Shown: positions 20,350 to 34,800 of the stretch, piece by piece
Layout: each line of letters opens with the position of its first letter
Position numbering within the stretch: the first letter of the stretch is position 1
NCBI GenBank assembly: GCA_947179485.1
Contig: OX359245.1
Location: forward strand, 47,789,067-47,853,066
Origin: Allacma fusca
Taxonomy: Eukaryota > Arthropoda > Collembola > Symphypleona > Sminthuridae
Direction of reading: 5' to 3'
DNA length: 64,000 nt
The notes under the pieces: generated by a model
Seen by the model: the letters and a program-made list of their open reading frames with translations, nothing else
The model's database searches: none
Told to the model about the DNA's origin: nothing
Program-made: the position numbers and the translations under genes

Positions 20350-21600
20350 CGGGGATAATAATGCAGTCAGTACTTGCAAATAAATTTTCTAATGTCTATT
20401 GTCAAGGTTAAGGGAGAACAATTTTGAGGCGGAAAACTGACTATACTCATTTATTTAAGCGAACCTATTTTGCAACTGAAAATATTAGGGTAATTCAATT
20501 TTTTGATTAAAATTCATGTGTAGTTTTTGAAAAATGAAATGGTTTATTACCAAAGATGTTTCAAGGGAGAAGTGTGGGGGGAAGTGATTCACTGTAGTTA
20601 TTCCTTGCTCTTGTGGGGTAATAGAAAGATTTACATATCGTCGGAGGTGAAAAGGGAATGCTCTCCGAATGCCATCTTTTTGTAGTATTGTGGTTGATGA
20701 TTGTTAAAACAATTTGCTTGGATTGTACTGTTTCAAAATATTTCTAGAGGCAAGAGACCCTCCAGGAAAAAATGACAGGATCGAAAACTCTCCTCCTCAG
20801 ATTCCCTCCTGTAAATGAATTTCCTCTCCCTTGTTCTCTGTATATACTGACTAATCATAACCACAATTCTCAACGTAATGAACCTGGTGGTAACTCCTTG
20901 GTTAACCCCGACAATCTCCTACAAATAAAGTTAGCATATTTTTGGAAACAAAATTTGAGCCAGAATTAGAAATTTTAAAGTTTCTAATTTTCATCTTTGC
21001 CTAAGAAATCCTAACTCTGCTCGACTTACTGGAGCACTAGAACATGAACAGTTTTTTAACTCTCGGGATGAATTAAATTTTTAAAATTCGGGGAGAAGAT
21101 TAATTACCTGAACCCCCGAGTGAGTTAAATATTGTTTGTGTTTGCCCGAAATTTTTTATTCGTTCATCCTAGAATTAGCTTTTTGCTGTTCTAATTTTAG
21201 TCAATTGGTGACAAAAAGTTGAACTTGGTTGAAAGTGAAAGCCTAGAGGGGGAAAAAACATTTGATGGCGCGAAAACACAAACATTTAAAAAATCTCGTC
21301 ACATCTTGATGGAAACAGTTACAACCTACCAAAAGACTAAAGGTAATTTTTGCTGGTTTGAAAATTTTGAAACATAAACTTTGCAAAAATTTGCTTTGTA
21401 ATTTTGAAATTTGAATTGAAATCCAACTGGTTAATTTTTCCAAAAAACTCCCAACTTGTTCGATTTTATTCACTGTGCTTTCAAAAATATTTAAACCATC
21501 TGCAAGAGCTAAATTTGCAAGAAAGATTGCAATATAATATAAAGTATATAATTTTGTTCTCACTACGTGGATAATATAATTACATATAAATATTTAAAAG
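20350..21600 (+). repeat. Dispersed repeat block
   Basis: Matches 35500-36800 in order: TGCAAATAAATTTTCTA, AAGGTTAAGGGAGA, ATATCGTCGGAGGT (20637), CCAGGAAAAA (20763), GAACCTGGTGGTAACT (20880), ACTGGAGCACTAGAACATGAACA (21030), and a TGGCGCGAAAACACAAAC core near 21265. The minus-strand frame at 21243-21563 overlaps the core and is repeat-derived. Confidence 0.75.
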
Positions 21601-24600
21601 CTGTCATGAATTTTTGAATGGTCTTATTTATTCACAACGAAGAGGATATTTGATTGTAATAATAACAGAGATTTTCAAGATTGCAGATATGTATATGTAT
21701 GCTCCCATTTTTATTTAGTCTTAAAATGTGAGACCAAATTAGTTACCTGACCTTATGGAAACATGAAATTTATAATATTTCCACGTGTTTTATCATACTC
21801 TCTGAAAATATTGCTAAGAAAAAAATAGGGCGTCTCAGATTTTCAAATGATTGCAGCATTGTCACCGTACAAGAAATATACTCCTGAAACTTCGACTATG
21901 TTTATTCAGGTCTTGGTACATTAATTGTAGCATTAACGATAACATGAAGAAAGTAGCAAGACGAAGAAATCCTAATAAAATAAAGCATAAACTGGAGTGG
22001 CATGTTTAACCCAGTTGTTTACCTCTACACGTTTTAAGCTCAAAAATTGGAACCCAAGATTAATAACAACTTTTATTAAAGTTAATTTTGCCAGAAACAT
22101 TTTTATGCACAAACTATTCAGTAGTTTGATAAAATACTTTTGTGAGGTCTTTCTTGTGATTTGGCTGGATTGCCAAGTTCCAATAAAGGTATTTTGCTTC
22201 TGTTTAAAAAAATAAATAAATACACTGCATTATTTTAAATTAGTATTTTACATTACCTCTGCTACATTACTTTTTAAACCATGGTTTCTAATTTTACTGT
22301 AAGATGAGCGATTTGTACAGGAACTCTAAATTTGAGTTGCCTTTTGAAATTCTGTTTTAAAAGTTAGGAGAAAATTTTAAAATACGTTGGAAATTTCAAT
22401 TATTCCGCCCATATAATTTTGAGATGTGTTACGCCATACACAAGAATCATATTTTATGAGCTTTGAATTTGTTTCCGCAACCACAAAAATGCTGACCAAT
22501 TATAAGTTTTTAGTTATTGGATTTATTCAAAGTCCAAATGTCTAAAGTTATTAATGAAATTTGTGATTTTACGAACAGAAAAATTAATATTGCATTGTGA
22601 CCTAACCTGCGTTACATAGCTTCATGTTTTCAGTCATGTAAAATTCATCTCCAGGATCGGCACTGGTTAATATTTTACATGGCGTGGAAGTTTCATGGGT
22701 TTAGAAAACGCCCCCTTCTTGGATGTGTTTTTTTCGGATTTTTCCTCCGCTTTAGTGTGAATTGGATTTGAAAATGAACTTTAAAGCTGGAGCAGTAAAT
22801 ACTAAAAATAAAATTGTGAAACTAAATTTGATAATTCCATTTACCAATTGCCATGTATAGTCCCGTCTGAAGGAATTTTATTTTGTGGAATGTCCGTTTG
22901 AATTTCCTGCAATCAGTACGAGCATTTCGATATTTGCATGTGATTTTAAAACACTGAGAATTGTTTGAATTTGAAAATTTTCCACCAAATCTATTCGAAG
23001 CTAGTCAAAATTAATTTTCACTGCAACAGTGAGATCATTCATGAGTGTCGTAATTTAAAATGCAACTTAATTAAAACTTTGTGTGAGCTTTAAGTTTGTA
23101 GAGAGAGTGTCTGTCTTATAATTCAATTTAATCCGACAAATAATTACTTAATCAAAAGAAGCGAACATTGCTGCAGAAATAATTTGAAGCGGATTAAATT
23201 CAATGGATATTTTGGTTGTGATTCAACTTGAATGTCAAGATATATAATTACATGAATGTTAAATTAATATTCTGCATCAATGATAAAGAATGGTTATGAG
23301 AGAAGAAGAATAGTTATGAAAGTATGGCACCTCAAAAATCTCTGGTTAAATTGCCTGTGCAGGACAAATTCTCCTAAAAGTGTCCCATAAGACCGACATC
23401 CCGGTGGAATAATATACAAAATTCAAATTCCTAAGAATATAGGGTAAATATTTAGGACACTTTTATTCCTAGATATTTCAATAAGATGGAAGACTTGATA
23501 GAAGAATGTGATTCTTATGACTAGTCAAATAATGATTTACATTCTGCTCAATATAATATTTATTTTAACATATACATTACACTATTGAATGATACGCCAA
23601 GCTGTAATCAAAACGGGCAAATTCTTTTGTTTTAAGCCTATACATAGGTGAAATAGTATTTCATGGATAGTAATTTCAGTGTATAATCACCATGTTGGAA
23701 AACTATTACGAGGGAAATGACGTCGTTTTAACTTGATTATGGAAATTTATTTGATTTTTTCATTGATTTGTTTTATTCATTTTTTTATTTATTTTTTATT
23801 TTATATGGATTTGATAGGCGTGTCTTCAGCTGCATGTCCATTTCTTTATGACAATGTGAAGCCAATTTATGTAACTTGTCCCTTGACACAGCTTTAATAA
23901 TCTAGGGCACGTTTCTAAGAGAATATCGTGTTTGGCGTGACTGCCAAAATATTTTACAAATGTCAGCGAGACAATTTTAATAAGTATAATAATTCAATAC
24001 GATTAAATCAACCAACAAAATACACATTTTTTCCCTTTGCTCTCCACCAACTTGCTGATTCAGAATTGTAATAACAGTGTAGGATTGTGCCCGGAATTTC
24101 ATTTGTTTTGAAATAATGGGGAAAGAACTGAATAGTGCTGAAGAGCATAACGGGTTACGCTGAACTTTATTAATGCACCAGTTATGTTATGATCAATTTT
24201 GAATGACGTTATTTTTCTCGGGGTAATATGTACAGTCTCATTTTCTATAATTTAAATTGTCGATTTTCGACGCTAAAGTCATGTCTGAGATTTCCAAATG
24301 ATGAACCTGCAATAATCATATCTGGTCGGCCCCGTCAAATATTTTACATGGCGTGGAAGCTTCATGTGTTTATGAAACGTCCACTTCTTGGATGTGGTTT
24401 TTCCGATTTTTGTAATTTTTTTTTAATTTTAATTGGATTTGAAAATGAACATTAAAGCTGTAAAAGTAAGTGCTAAAAATAAAATCGTGAATCTAAATTT
24501 GTCAAATCGTCATGTACAGTCCCGCCTTCACTCATTACTGTAAACACCTCCCTTAGTATTGACTCAGGCTAGGAATAATATTTTGTTGAATGTCCGTTTG

Positions 24601-26690
24601 AATTTGCTGGAAGCAGTATGATCATTTTTATATTTAATTGCGATATCCAAGTATGGTTCCGACTTCGACCTATAGCGAGCCTTGTAAAAATAATATTAAA
24701 TTATTCCTCTGACCAGTAATACGTACATACACATGTATAATTACATGCATAATTCTTTAATTTATTTCTGCGTGTGATTTCTGATAGTTTGTAGACTCAG
24801 TAACCGTCCGAAAGCTAACGTTTCTTAAATTCTTCGTTGGTAATGAAAACGCTCACAGTGGCGTCAAAGTCAAGGTAAAACATTTGTTACAATTTTAGTG
24901 TCAAACAGTTATTGAATTCTTTGGAATAATAACACAAACAGTTATACAAAAGTTATTCAAAAATTTGAAATTTATCGCTTGAAGTTATATGTTTAACACG
25001 AATTGGCCATTTTCATAGGATACCAAAAAGCAAGTCACAAGATCACATATCCCTGTATTATAAATGAAGCTTTCGTGTTCTCTGTAACTATTTTCGATTT
25101 TGTTTCTACTTAGGACTTTCTACTCATAGAATGCGAATAGTTTTTTAAAATTTTGCCAATAAAATACACCATTTAATATTTCCCCCCTCCCCGGTACATT
25201 TACTACACGCTACAATATAACATCATGTTGCATAGAGTTTTTAATTTTCACGAACCATGCAACAATTAAAAACATTATTGCTGGAACATTGTATGCGGCA
25301 ATAAATAAGTTTTCTTTAAATCGGGCAAAATAAAAAATGCGTACCAATTTACCGTTTTAAGTTGTCGGGTACTTCTCAATATTTCTTTAAAAATATAGTA
25401 TAGTTTTTATATGCTATTTAAATTTGGTGCAAATTGTCATGCCGGTCCTTTTCAAGTTCAACACGTTGGATAAAACATGGTAGATGTGTATGTAAGCTTT
25501 TCCCAGATCTATTTAAAGGATTTAATTTATTTTCGTAAGAATATAAAAAACTATTTAAACTTCTTAGAACGTCTGGTTACTGCTGGAATCAAATGAGAGC
25601 TGTGACAATGATTATTATTTACTTATATGGAAGTAAATTTTATTTTATGTATCCTTTAACATTTCTAGTCTACGTTGATGTACCAAAGTGACCAATCAAG
25701 TCTTGAAAACATAAATTTCTACCAAATTTTTTTCAAGCTTCAAAACTTAAGTTATACGGAAAGCGGTTAACTACCTAACATACATTTAGCTGACAGTAAA
25801 AATTATTTAAATCGGCGTTAAAGCCAGAAATTTTAAAGGAAGGCGTAATTCAATGATTTTCCTCCACATTTTATTCGTTGATTTGTTTCTTTTCTTTTAT
25901 TACAATTTTAAAATATATTTTAGTAATTACTTTAAATTGAAATAATAAACTCATATTTTCAAAGTAAATTTGTGAAACTATTGGGAGGGTTCATTTATTT
26001 TACTCGCCTTGATTTCAACAAATATGAATTATTTCATTTGGGCTGTCCTATAATCTTACTACCTCTAAAATTTATAGTGTATATTTCTTCGAATCTAAAA
26101 GTGGTTACTTAAGAATGTTTTATGATTATCCGGTCAAAGATTTAGCTGAAGTCACCAAATTGTACAACTGAGTGCTTGAAAATTTCATGAAAACAAAGAG
26201 AATCCATCAGTCTAACGTAATATGAGAATTTGAGTAAAAATTAATTTAATTCTCAATTTCCTTTTTTCCCAGAAAAATCCTGACATTACTAACTTGCATC
26301 AACGAAACCAAAATAGCGTCATTGGATATAAATCTAAATTCCAAATTTTGTAGTGCTTTTCAATTGCTCAATCAATTTTTTTCAGATCAAAATTCAGACG
26401 ATAATTTCCAATGTGTAACAGTGTACGCAAAAGCAAAATATATATCCAGTTTTGCCAATTCTGAAATCCAAATTTTATTTTTGAAGCGCTCTTTTTCAAA
26501 ATGTTATATTTGTCATTTTCTGTAATGTCAAAACACACTGTTTTGAAAAACTTTGAAGCAAGTATTGTAGGAAGTTGGTATACAAAATCAGCCTTAAATT
26601 GAGGTATGTATATACTCTAAAAAATGTAAACATCTCCTGAGTGAATTTTCAAACCAAATTTGTAGCGAAGTTCTTTTGACCATTTACTTT
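21601..26690. repeat. Gene-free repeat-rich stretch with an internal duplicate pair
   Basis: 22670-22960 and 24330-24640 are diverged direct copies (TATTTTACATGGCGTGGAAG, CTTCTTGGATGTG, GAATGTCCGTTTGAATTTSC). A CAGTGGCGTCAAAGTCAAGG core lies near 24857. The 25430-25470 stretch (GTTGGATAAAACATGGTAGAT) belongs to a family with copies near 29230 and 32390. I see no supportable gene. Confidence 0.6.
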
Positions 26691-28440
26691 TTTATTTTGA
26701 AAAACATACAGCTTTATCTCAAACCTAATTGTTTCATAAAACAATTTTTGAGTTTTTTTATTTGTAAATTCGACTACATTATTCTCAGAATCCACACGAC
26801 GGTTTCTTTGTTAAAATATTCAAACAGCAGTTTCAATGCCTAAATTTATGTTTTTAAAATTTGAGTGTGTCAACAGTTTAATTCTATTAAAAGATGCCTG
26901 TGGATAATGTTGGATTTTAAAGTTGTTCAAAAATTTAAAAAAATATTTTTTTAAGTTAATGTCGGAATCAATTTCTTTAAACCAACTAATTACAGCAGAA
27001 GTACATGAGTACAGTATATTAAATGCTTCTATATATAATTTGAAATATGACTTTGAAATTTTGTTTCAGTTGGAATTTAAGTTACTGAAAATTTTACCCT
27101 GAGAATCTCGACAACGCAGAAAATCGGACCAAAAAATAAATATCAAAAAACAAAAGAGAAACTGCTTGTAGTGAGAATTCATCTGTGTGGAATTTTTCCG
27201 TTATTTTTAAGGTGCAAGTTAATAAAAAGTTCATTCAGTATCCCGATAATTATCGTGCAATAATATTGAGTTGTGTTATACATCAAAGGAATTTTAGCGA
27301 ATGCGCTTTACATATTTATTACAATTTATATATTCCTTAAATCAAGGCAAACTTTGCTTGTAGCAAAATTTATGAGACGTCTAATGTCAATTCCCTACTT
27401 CACAAATGTCGGTCTCAGAAACTAAAAACGTGAGACAAATCAAAATTGATGTAAAAATAATCCACAATAAGTATTTCTTTCTTTGGAAACTCGCCTCAAA
27501 TTTTAAGGTTCTAGAACCGCAATTGTTGACATTGGAAAACTAAATTTGATTCAAATGATACCCCATAAAAATGGCTATAAACACAGATTTCCCAATTTTT
27601 TAAAAATAAAATTCATGAAAAACTGCCAATTGCAAAATGCTCTTTTTTCCATTTTTTCTCGCTTTTGCTCGAAATAATTTTTTTTCAACCTTGCTGTGGG
27701 TCATTTGAGGTCTTGACTACTACTTTTAGCGTAGAGACTTGTGTTATTGCTTCATGGTAGGACTAGAAGATTTTCTTACAAAAAGCGTCGAAATATTTGC
27801 TAATAAAAACTGTAATAACAAATTCCATATGGTGAACCCCATAGCATTCAGTTTGGTCATCATTATAAAGCATTAAAACATCATCATTAAAAGCGACAAA
27901 ATCAAACCACGAATGACGTTAAATTATTTTTCAATTAATTCGAAATAGGATGCTCCTAAGGTGTTAGGAAAATACCCCAAATATCGGGCTTTTGGCGGTT
28001 AACAAATCTACGAAAAATTGAGAATTTTTGGCATTCTCTGGGTATCATCAACTGGACAGGCAAATATCGAGAGGACATTTTGAATAGTAAATCTGCGTAT
28101 ACTATGAAGCATAAATAATATTGAATAATCATAATATTGGCGGTAATTGCTCAAATATTGTAAAAAAATTAACGTGATAATTTGAAGTCGAGTTTATTTT
28201 TTTTTAAATTGAAAATAATCAGTAATATAAATTTTATATTTTTCTGCAGTTTGCTCATTTATTCTTGACTAATTGTAATCACCAGAGCCCAGCTGTGTCA
28301 ATTCATTCAAACGTGGCTTATATGCAGACCTTGAAGGGATTATCTATCTGATTATGTTTTAAAAGGTTGCGAGTTAAACCTGTTTGAATTCCAGAAACCA
28401 AAAATAGTGAGCATTAGTTACCATGGACAATCACCCAGTA
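26690..28440 (+). repeat. Dispersed repeat block, paralogue of 2040-3087 and 13961 on
   Basis: 27520-28376 aligns with 2200-3087, and 28377 onward with 13961 onward. It therefore supplies the uninterrupted target of the 10.86-kb element. The earlier part (26690-26850) matches 2080-2230 (ATTCTCASAATCCACAYGACGGT). Confidence 0.8.
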
Positions 28441-29500
28441 ATATACATAAATGCGCTCGGAAATCTAGAATTTTTAAAGTGTTTATTTTTACATTTACAG
28501 AAATTTTGAATAAAACTATTATAAATTGTTGCATTATTTCTGCTTAATTTTAACATGACCTTTAAATCAAGCCTCGTTGAGATCTGCTCCATCTAAGCCA
28601 CAACGGGGATGACGCTCACTCACCAAATTTATTTTCCCAGATTTTAGCCCTTTAAATCTACTGCAGCAATGGAGATTCCAGCCTTTCTAAAACATTTACA
28701 TCCGCTAAACAATCATTCTCAAATATCCCATCGGGTGCACAATGTTTGTCGTAATAGTCACTAAAATGTTTAATATTTTACGGGCAGATGGGTTTAGGCC
28801 AATAAAATATTGTAGTTAATATCATTCCCGCCAGTACAATTTACTCACTTTGTAATATAACGCCATGTTCCATAGAGGAATTTTTGTAATTAAGCTTCCT
28901 GCAAGGATTTTAAATTTTCTCAAAACAATTAAAAGCATTTCGCTGAAATGTTTTACGCAGCCCATATGAATTTTTTTAAATCGGTAAATTACCTGTTGAA
29001 ACTGCATTAAGAAATCATGCTAAGAAACCGTATACTACTAGCTGATATTGAAGCTAAGGTATTGAAAATATTCCCTTTCATTGTCAATACTTGAGTCGAC
29101 AACCTTTTTGAAAGGAGCAGATTACCACCAGATATGTAATTCTTCTTTAAAAAATATCATATAGGTACTTTTTATATGCTATTAAATTTGATGCAAAATA
29201 TCATGTCAGTACTTTTCAAATTTAACAGGTTGGATAAAATATGGTAGATATCAATTTGAACCATCCAATTGAAATTTTCGGGTTATTAAAATGTAATTTA
29301 AAATGTATGTAAGCATTGACGTTACGCCATGTTTTGCCTCATCCAATTTTGAAGTCTGTATCCGAAAGAACTGAATTATGTTAATATACAATTAATGGCC
29401 TAAAGTGTCTGTTGTAGCATATCGGAGTTAAAATATTTCAGGCTCCTCTTATTTAGTTACTACTTGAATATCTGATAATATTATAATTAAAATTCTCAGA
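28440..29500. repeat. Repeat-rich gene-free stretch
   Basis: 29200-29330 (GGTTGGATAAAATATGGTAG, then AAGCATTGACGTTACGCCAT) has copies near 25440 and 32390-32500. The short minus-strand frame at 28822-29007 has no support as a gene. Confidence 0.5.
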
Positions 29501-29524
29501 TCTATTTGCAGGATTTATTGAGTT

Positions 29525-29985
29525 GGTTGAAATCGGCCGGATAGTTTTTGAGAAACAAATTATTGAAATTTTGGACTTCAAGTCAAATGACAGTTATCTC
29601 CAAAACTACTGAATGTATTTCAATATAATGTTTTGAGAATATTGCTTATGTAAATAGTAATAGCAGTTGTTCATGTTGTTGAAATCGGCCTTGTAGTTTT
29701 TTTGAAAAAAAATATTGAAATTTTGAACTTCAAGTCAAATGAAAGCTGTCTCTAAAACTACTAAATCGATTTCAACGAAATTTTTTGTGTATATTGCTTA
29801 TGCAAATCGGAATGATTATTGCGATTTACGTAACTACGAACTTAGCCTTACTTTTGACACAAGCAATGCCCACAAAAAATTGCATTGAATTCGGACCAGC
29901 GGTGTTTGCGTAATCGTGCGGAAGGACACACGGACTTACGGACGTACGGACATGGCTATTTTACTAGGGGGCTGACGCCACCCTA
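29525..29985 (+). repeat. Repeat with 152-bp internal period
   Basis: GTTGAAATCGGCC...TTTTGAA/GACTTCAAGTCAAATGA occurs at about 29526 and again at about 29678. It is followed by CATTGAATTCGGACCAGCGG and ACACGGACTTACGGACGTAC, a tail of a kind common in arthropod repeats. No coding frame is seen. Confidence 0.6.
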
Positions 29986-30109
29986 AAAACGTATATTTCC
30001 CATGAACACTGAATTACTTTTGTCAATGAATTTTTAAATTCTGATAAATAAACACATTAAAATTAGTTCTATCTCGAAAATGTTACCGCCTTCTGATAAT
30101 TTGTCTGGG

Positions 30110-31281
30110 CACTACACATCACTAACTGGATGTACGCACTAGCACTGTTTCAGTTAAAGATGGTGACAATGGCAAGTGATAAATATTTGCTTAAATTTAG
30201 TGCCAAACAATTATGGAATTCCCGAGGATAATGATGAATGCAGGGCCTGCAAATAAATTTTCTATTATCAAGGTTAAGGGAGACAAATATTGAGACAATC
30301 AGTGTGGTTTAAATACCCGAATAAATCTCCACGACAGATCTTAATTCGCAAGCCGTTTAGTCTTTAATTTCAACACTCACAACTTCCTCCCCAATTAATT
30401 GTCCCTGTGAAGCACAGAACTTTTTCTAGTGCTAAACAAGGGATTTTAAGTGATTTCCAGAAAACAATTAAATCCGTGGCGTGAGATTTTAGAATTACTT
30501 TCCCGCCATTATTACTGTTATAAATACTGCAGCGCCTATCTTCTCAAGTGTATTTAGTTACCATTTAAGCTAATTTTTTATTAGTTCCTCCTTGAATTTA
30601 AGTTTTATTTTATTGTTTTTAATCGCTTGAAGAAAAAATGGATAAACTTTTCAAAGTTTCAACAGCCCAGAACGTAAAAATACATTCAGTGGCGTCAAAA
30701 CACAAACTTTAAAAAAATCTCGCAACACGTAAAAGGCAACGCATATGTACACAAAATGTGCGATTCCCTTCTAACTTGTATATTTCTAAAGTAAAACTTG
30801 GAATTCAAAATTTTAGACAATTTATTTAGCAGAAAACATCAAAAAATATCTGCAGAGAAAAAATTCAGTTGATAAAACCGTTTGCTATAATTCTTTTAAG
30901 ATCCGGGTTTGTCGGCATTTGTACTAAAATTTGGGTAGAAGAGCAATTTCTGAGAATGTTGAAATCCGGCTGAATAATTCATCATGTTAACGCTAAGGGA
31001 ATATTGCAAAATGTTTTTAGCTAATACGCAACTCCAGAAAATGCTGATTATGGTTTCAAATCGAAGGAGTATTAGAATGGAAAGGTGTCAATTTTTTCAG
31101 TTATAGTATAATTTTGAATTCAAATAAATTTAATTTTTTAAAGGTAATTCCAAGACACTACGGTCATAATGGAGAGCACATTTTGAAATATCTCAAAACA
31201 AATTTGCTGGGAAGTGGGAAAACTAAATTGATCTTTTAAATCACATTCTGTGTTCTGGACTGGATCCAAAAATTTACGGAA
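30110..31281 (+). repeat. Dispersed repeat block
   Basis: Contains AAATAAATTTTCTATTATCAAGGTTAAGG (first part near 30250), TTACTTTCCCGCCATTATTACTG (near 30490) and the AGTGGCGTCAAAACACAAAC core (30690), in the same order as other copies of the unit. Confidence 0.7.
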
Positions 31282-31895
31282 CCCTGTAACATACCCCGAC
31301 AAAAATTTAGAACTCGAACTCGCACTCAGTTTAACATGCGCAAGATCTGTAAACCTTGAACTCATAGAGTAATTCAGCTGTATTTAATGTAAGTAATTCA
31401 GATGTGTATGTATTCTTTACCTCGAACTCGAACTCTGAGGCTCGTTTTCTACCCTTTGGAACTCGGCCTCGAACTCACCTAAGCCTCCATTTACGTTTTG
31501 TGAATCAAAGTATACTGCCATTTAAGTACGTCAATTCAATTAAATACATTTTGTTTGCCGCATATTTTTTTTATTTCTGCTCTTCGCAACCATTATTTTG
31601 CACAAGCTTCATTGACCGAATTTGATAAGAAGAAATACGCAGGCATCGTTATTCCATAATATATATCAATATTTACGCATAGATAGATAAGGAGGTGTTG
31701 GTGAGGTCCACATTTCGAACTCGCACTCATTCATTTGAGTTCTGCCATAAATGATTGGCACTCAGCCTCAAGTCGCGGCGGCTTTTAAAACAGCGCCGAA
31801 CTCGCACTCAAAACCAGATTTTATGGAACTCGAATGTGAGCTGAGTTCGAGTTCGGAACTCAGAACTCTTGAGTTTGGCGAGGTATGCCCTGTAA
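31282..31895. mobile_element. hAT MITE built of GAACTCG words, TSD CCCTGTAA
   Basis: The 598-bp element (31290-31887) has short inverted ends CATACCYCGMCAAA and perfect 8-bp duplications CCCTGTAA (31282-31289, 31888-31895). Subterminal and internal sequence is dominated by AACTCGAACTCGCACTC and its complement GAGTTCGAGTTCGG on both sides of a non-iterated AT-rich core (31500-31690). Frames at 31138-31365 and 31404-31625 read through the arrays and are not genes. Confidence 0.85.
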
Positions 31896-34800
31896 TAACA
31901 ATGGCGTAAAATTTATTTAATTTTTAGTATTTAATGTAATTCATTGTCCTTTCCTTTACCAGATTCGGTTATGCAGATGTCTCCCGATGTGGAAGCTATT
32001 TTGAACTGAAATATTAGTAAAACAATATTAGAGTAAATTTTCAAGAAATTTGTTGTGACATCATACTGTTTGAAGATTTCAAGATTTCTGTTTAAAATTA
32101 TTCTAACCCACGTTATTTTGTATGTTTGTATATTCCTGGAACAATGTACGCAGCACTAAATGAGTTTCTAATTGAGTGAATAACTTTTAAACTGCATTAA
32201 AAAAACCATGTTAAGTCACATTATACTATTCGCTTGCTGCTGCTGTGGAAGCTAAGGTATTAAAAATATTTCATTTGATTTACCGTTTTAAGTACCTTCC
32301 GAGCACTTTTGAAAATTTCTTTAAAAAATATTACTTTTACATACGATTTAATTTTGGAGCAAAAGGGCATGCCGGTTATTTTCGAATACAGTAGGTTGAA
32401 TAAAATATAGTAGATATCAAATTGAGACAACTATTTTAATTTTACGTGTTACTAAAATGTAAATTAAAATGTTTGTAAGCATTGACGTCACGCCATATTT
32501 AGTATTAGTGTTGGTTGTAGCATATCGGAATTAGAAAAGCTGGAGCTTCTTTTATAGAAAATTGTATAGGATACATTTGTGTTTAATGTCAATTCCTTTA
32601 GTTTGGTGTCACAAATAAAGGTGTCCGATATTTTTATCCGTATTTATTTTTAAACTTTTAAATTATTCGGGAACAGATATAATTTGTATTTATTTTTTTG
32701 AGGTTGTTTATCAGTTTAAACAATGATCAAACATTTAATGACGAGAATAACCGCATTTATTTACAGGGACCTGAAAGCTCGAAATTAAAATTAAATTCTT
32801 CCTCATATAAATGAACTTTACAGACGTCACTATAAAATGGAGAAAACTCTATTTTAAGGTTAAATTTAGGAAAATAATCCCAAGCATCTAAACCTCACAT
32901 TTTCCGTAATTACGATGCAACATCTGGAAAATTAAAAAACAAATTTGATGCAAGTGACGTTGGCTCCAAACGATTGCTACGTTTTAGGGAGTAACTCATA
33001 ATGGAATTGATTTTAGCATTTTGTAATTATTTGTCCATATTTTCACAAACGTTTTCACGGACCAATTGGGTAAATTTTGGCGCTCATACGGGGAATCAGC
33101 TTAAGAAATCCCCAGAGGAGAGATTATCCCCCAGCGCATCCCGTATCCCGTCACTTTTGCGTTTGCACAACTCTCCCTATCTTGCTTTGAAACTCCCGCT
33201 TTCCTGACCCAGCCAGGTTCTACAGAGTGTGCAATATTTCTGACACAACATATCCAACGGCACTCTGCATCCATTTCCATCCTTTCCTCTCTACCTCAGC
33301 TGGCATCGCAGCCATCACAATAGTTAGGCACTTAAATACGTATATTAAACCTAAACAATGTGATTCTGTACCAATATTTTTAAATGCAGAAATTGTCTAA
33401 CTTTGTCAAATCCACCGTTCTATATTTAACTTCTCCACAGGTCTGAAAAACATTTAAAGCGGCGTGAATGCTACAAATTTATTATTTAAATAAGTCAATT
33501 ATTTATTATTTCAGATTTTGCAGCAGTTTCCACGTATAATTAAAATATTTATTTTACCGAGTTTTCTGCATATAAAATGAAACCCTTCCGAATGCAGGTG
33601 TATACTTTTTAAAATAAAAATCGTTGCCACTTCCTCAAGTCGGATCGCGTGTTAAAGGAAAACGGTTCAGATATTGTGAAAGGTAATTCAAATAGGCATA
33701 TTTCCCTTCAACTTTGAAGTAATTAATTTTGATAATGAATTTTTAAATTCTGTCAAATAAACGGATTAGAGTTAGCAATGACTCCACAATATGGTTATGG
33801 TTCTGTACACATGACACCTACACGATATATGGGATGAAAGGCAAGGGTTAGTTTCGAACATGTTGACAGTGGCGTGAAAGTCATAAATATTTGCTAAATG
33901 TTTAGCGTCAAATAATTAGAGAATTCATTGGGATAATAACGTAGGCAGGCAGTGACTGCAAATATATTTTAAAATTCAAAAATTTGAAAGCTAATATAGG
34001 ATGTTAATATATGAATTAAGTTGTATAACAGATTGACCATTTTCATGGGAAAACGAAATACAAGATATACTATTAATGAAGCGTTCGTAGTCTCTATGAC
34101 TGTTTTCGATTTTTTGTCCGCTGGAATTTGTACCGCCAAAAAGTGTACACCGACACTAAGACACTACTGCAAATTGTATATTCGACAAAACGAAGTTAAA
34201 CTAAAGTATTGCTTTTAAATTTTATGTAAGCAGTCAACAAAACACTTCTGACACCATTAAAGGTAAAACTGTTAAAACATAATATACAGTTGTTTAAAAT
34301 CTTTCCTTGATATTTTTGAGGTTATTTATAAATTAGATTAAAATGCTGGCCTTATCACATGATATTGTTCAAATGAGGCAATGACTACTTCGGAATTAAC
34401 ATTTTTATTTATTAAGATTCACTTAGGCTTGAATTTGAGTGTAACTTAAAATTCAATAGCAATTTTAATCTTTCATTGGACTTGCTTTAATAAAATCATC
34501 ATGACTTCATCCGAGCAAAATTAGAGGATAAATTGCCTATTCCCATTCAAAATCGAAAAACGTTCAACCAGAATTTCTTCTTGACATAATTCATACAACT
34601 TTGGTTACAGTTTATAAACGCTAAATGATCTTAAAAACTACAAGCAGATAACTTCATTAAACTGGTTTCAGCATCAAATTTTACCACATTGGATAAACAC
34701 TAGTCCATACGTAAAATATTGAGAATAGGGTAATAATTACAGTGAACCCTACAGTAACAGTTTCCTCAAATCTGCAGATTGGCCTCTGACCACACTCTTC

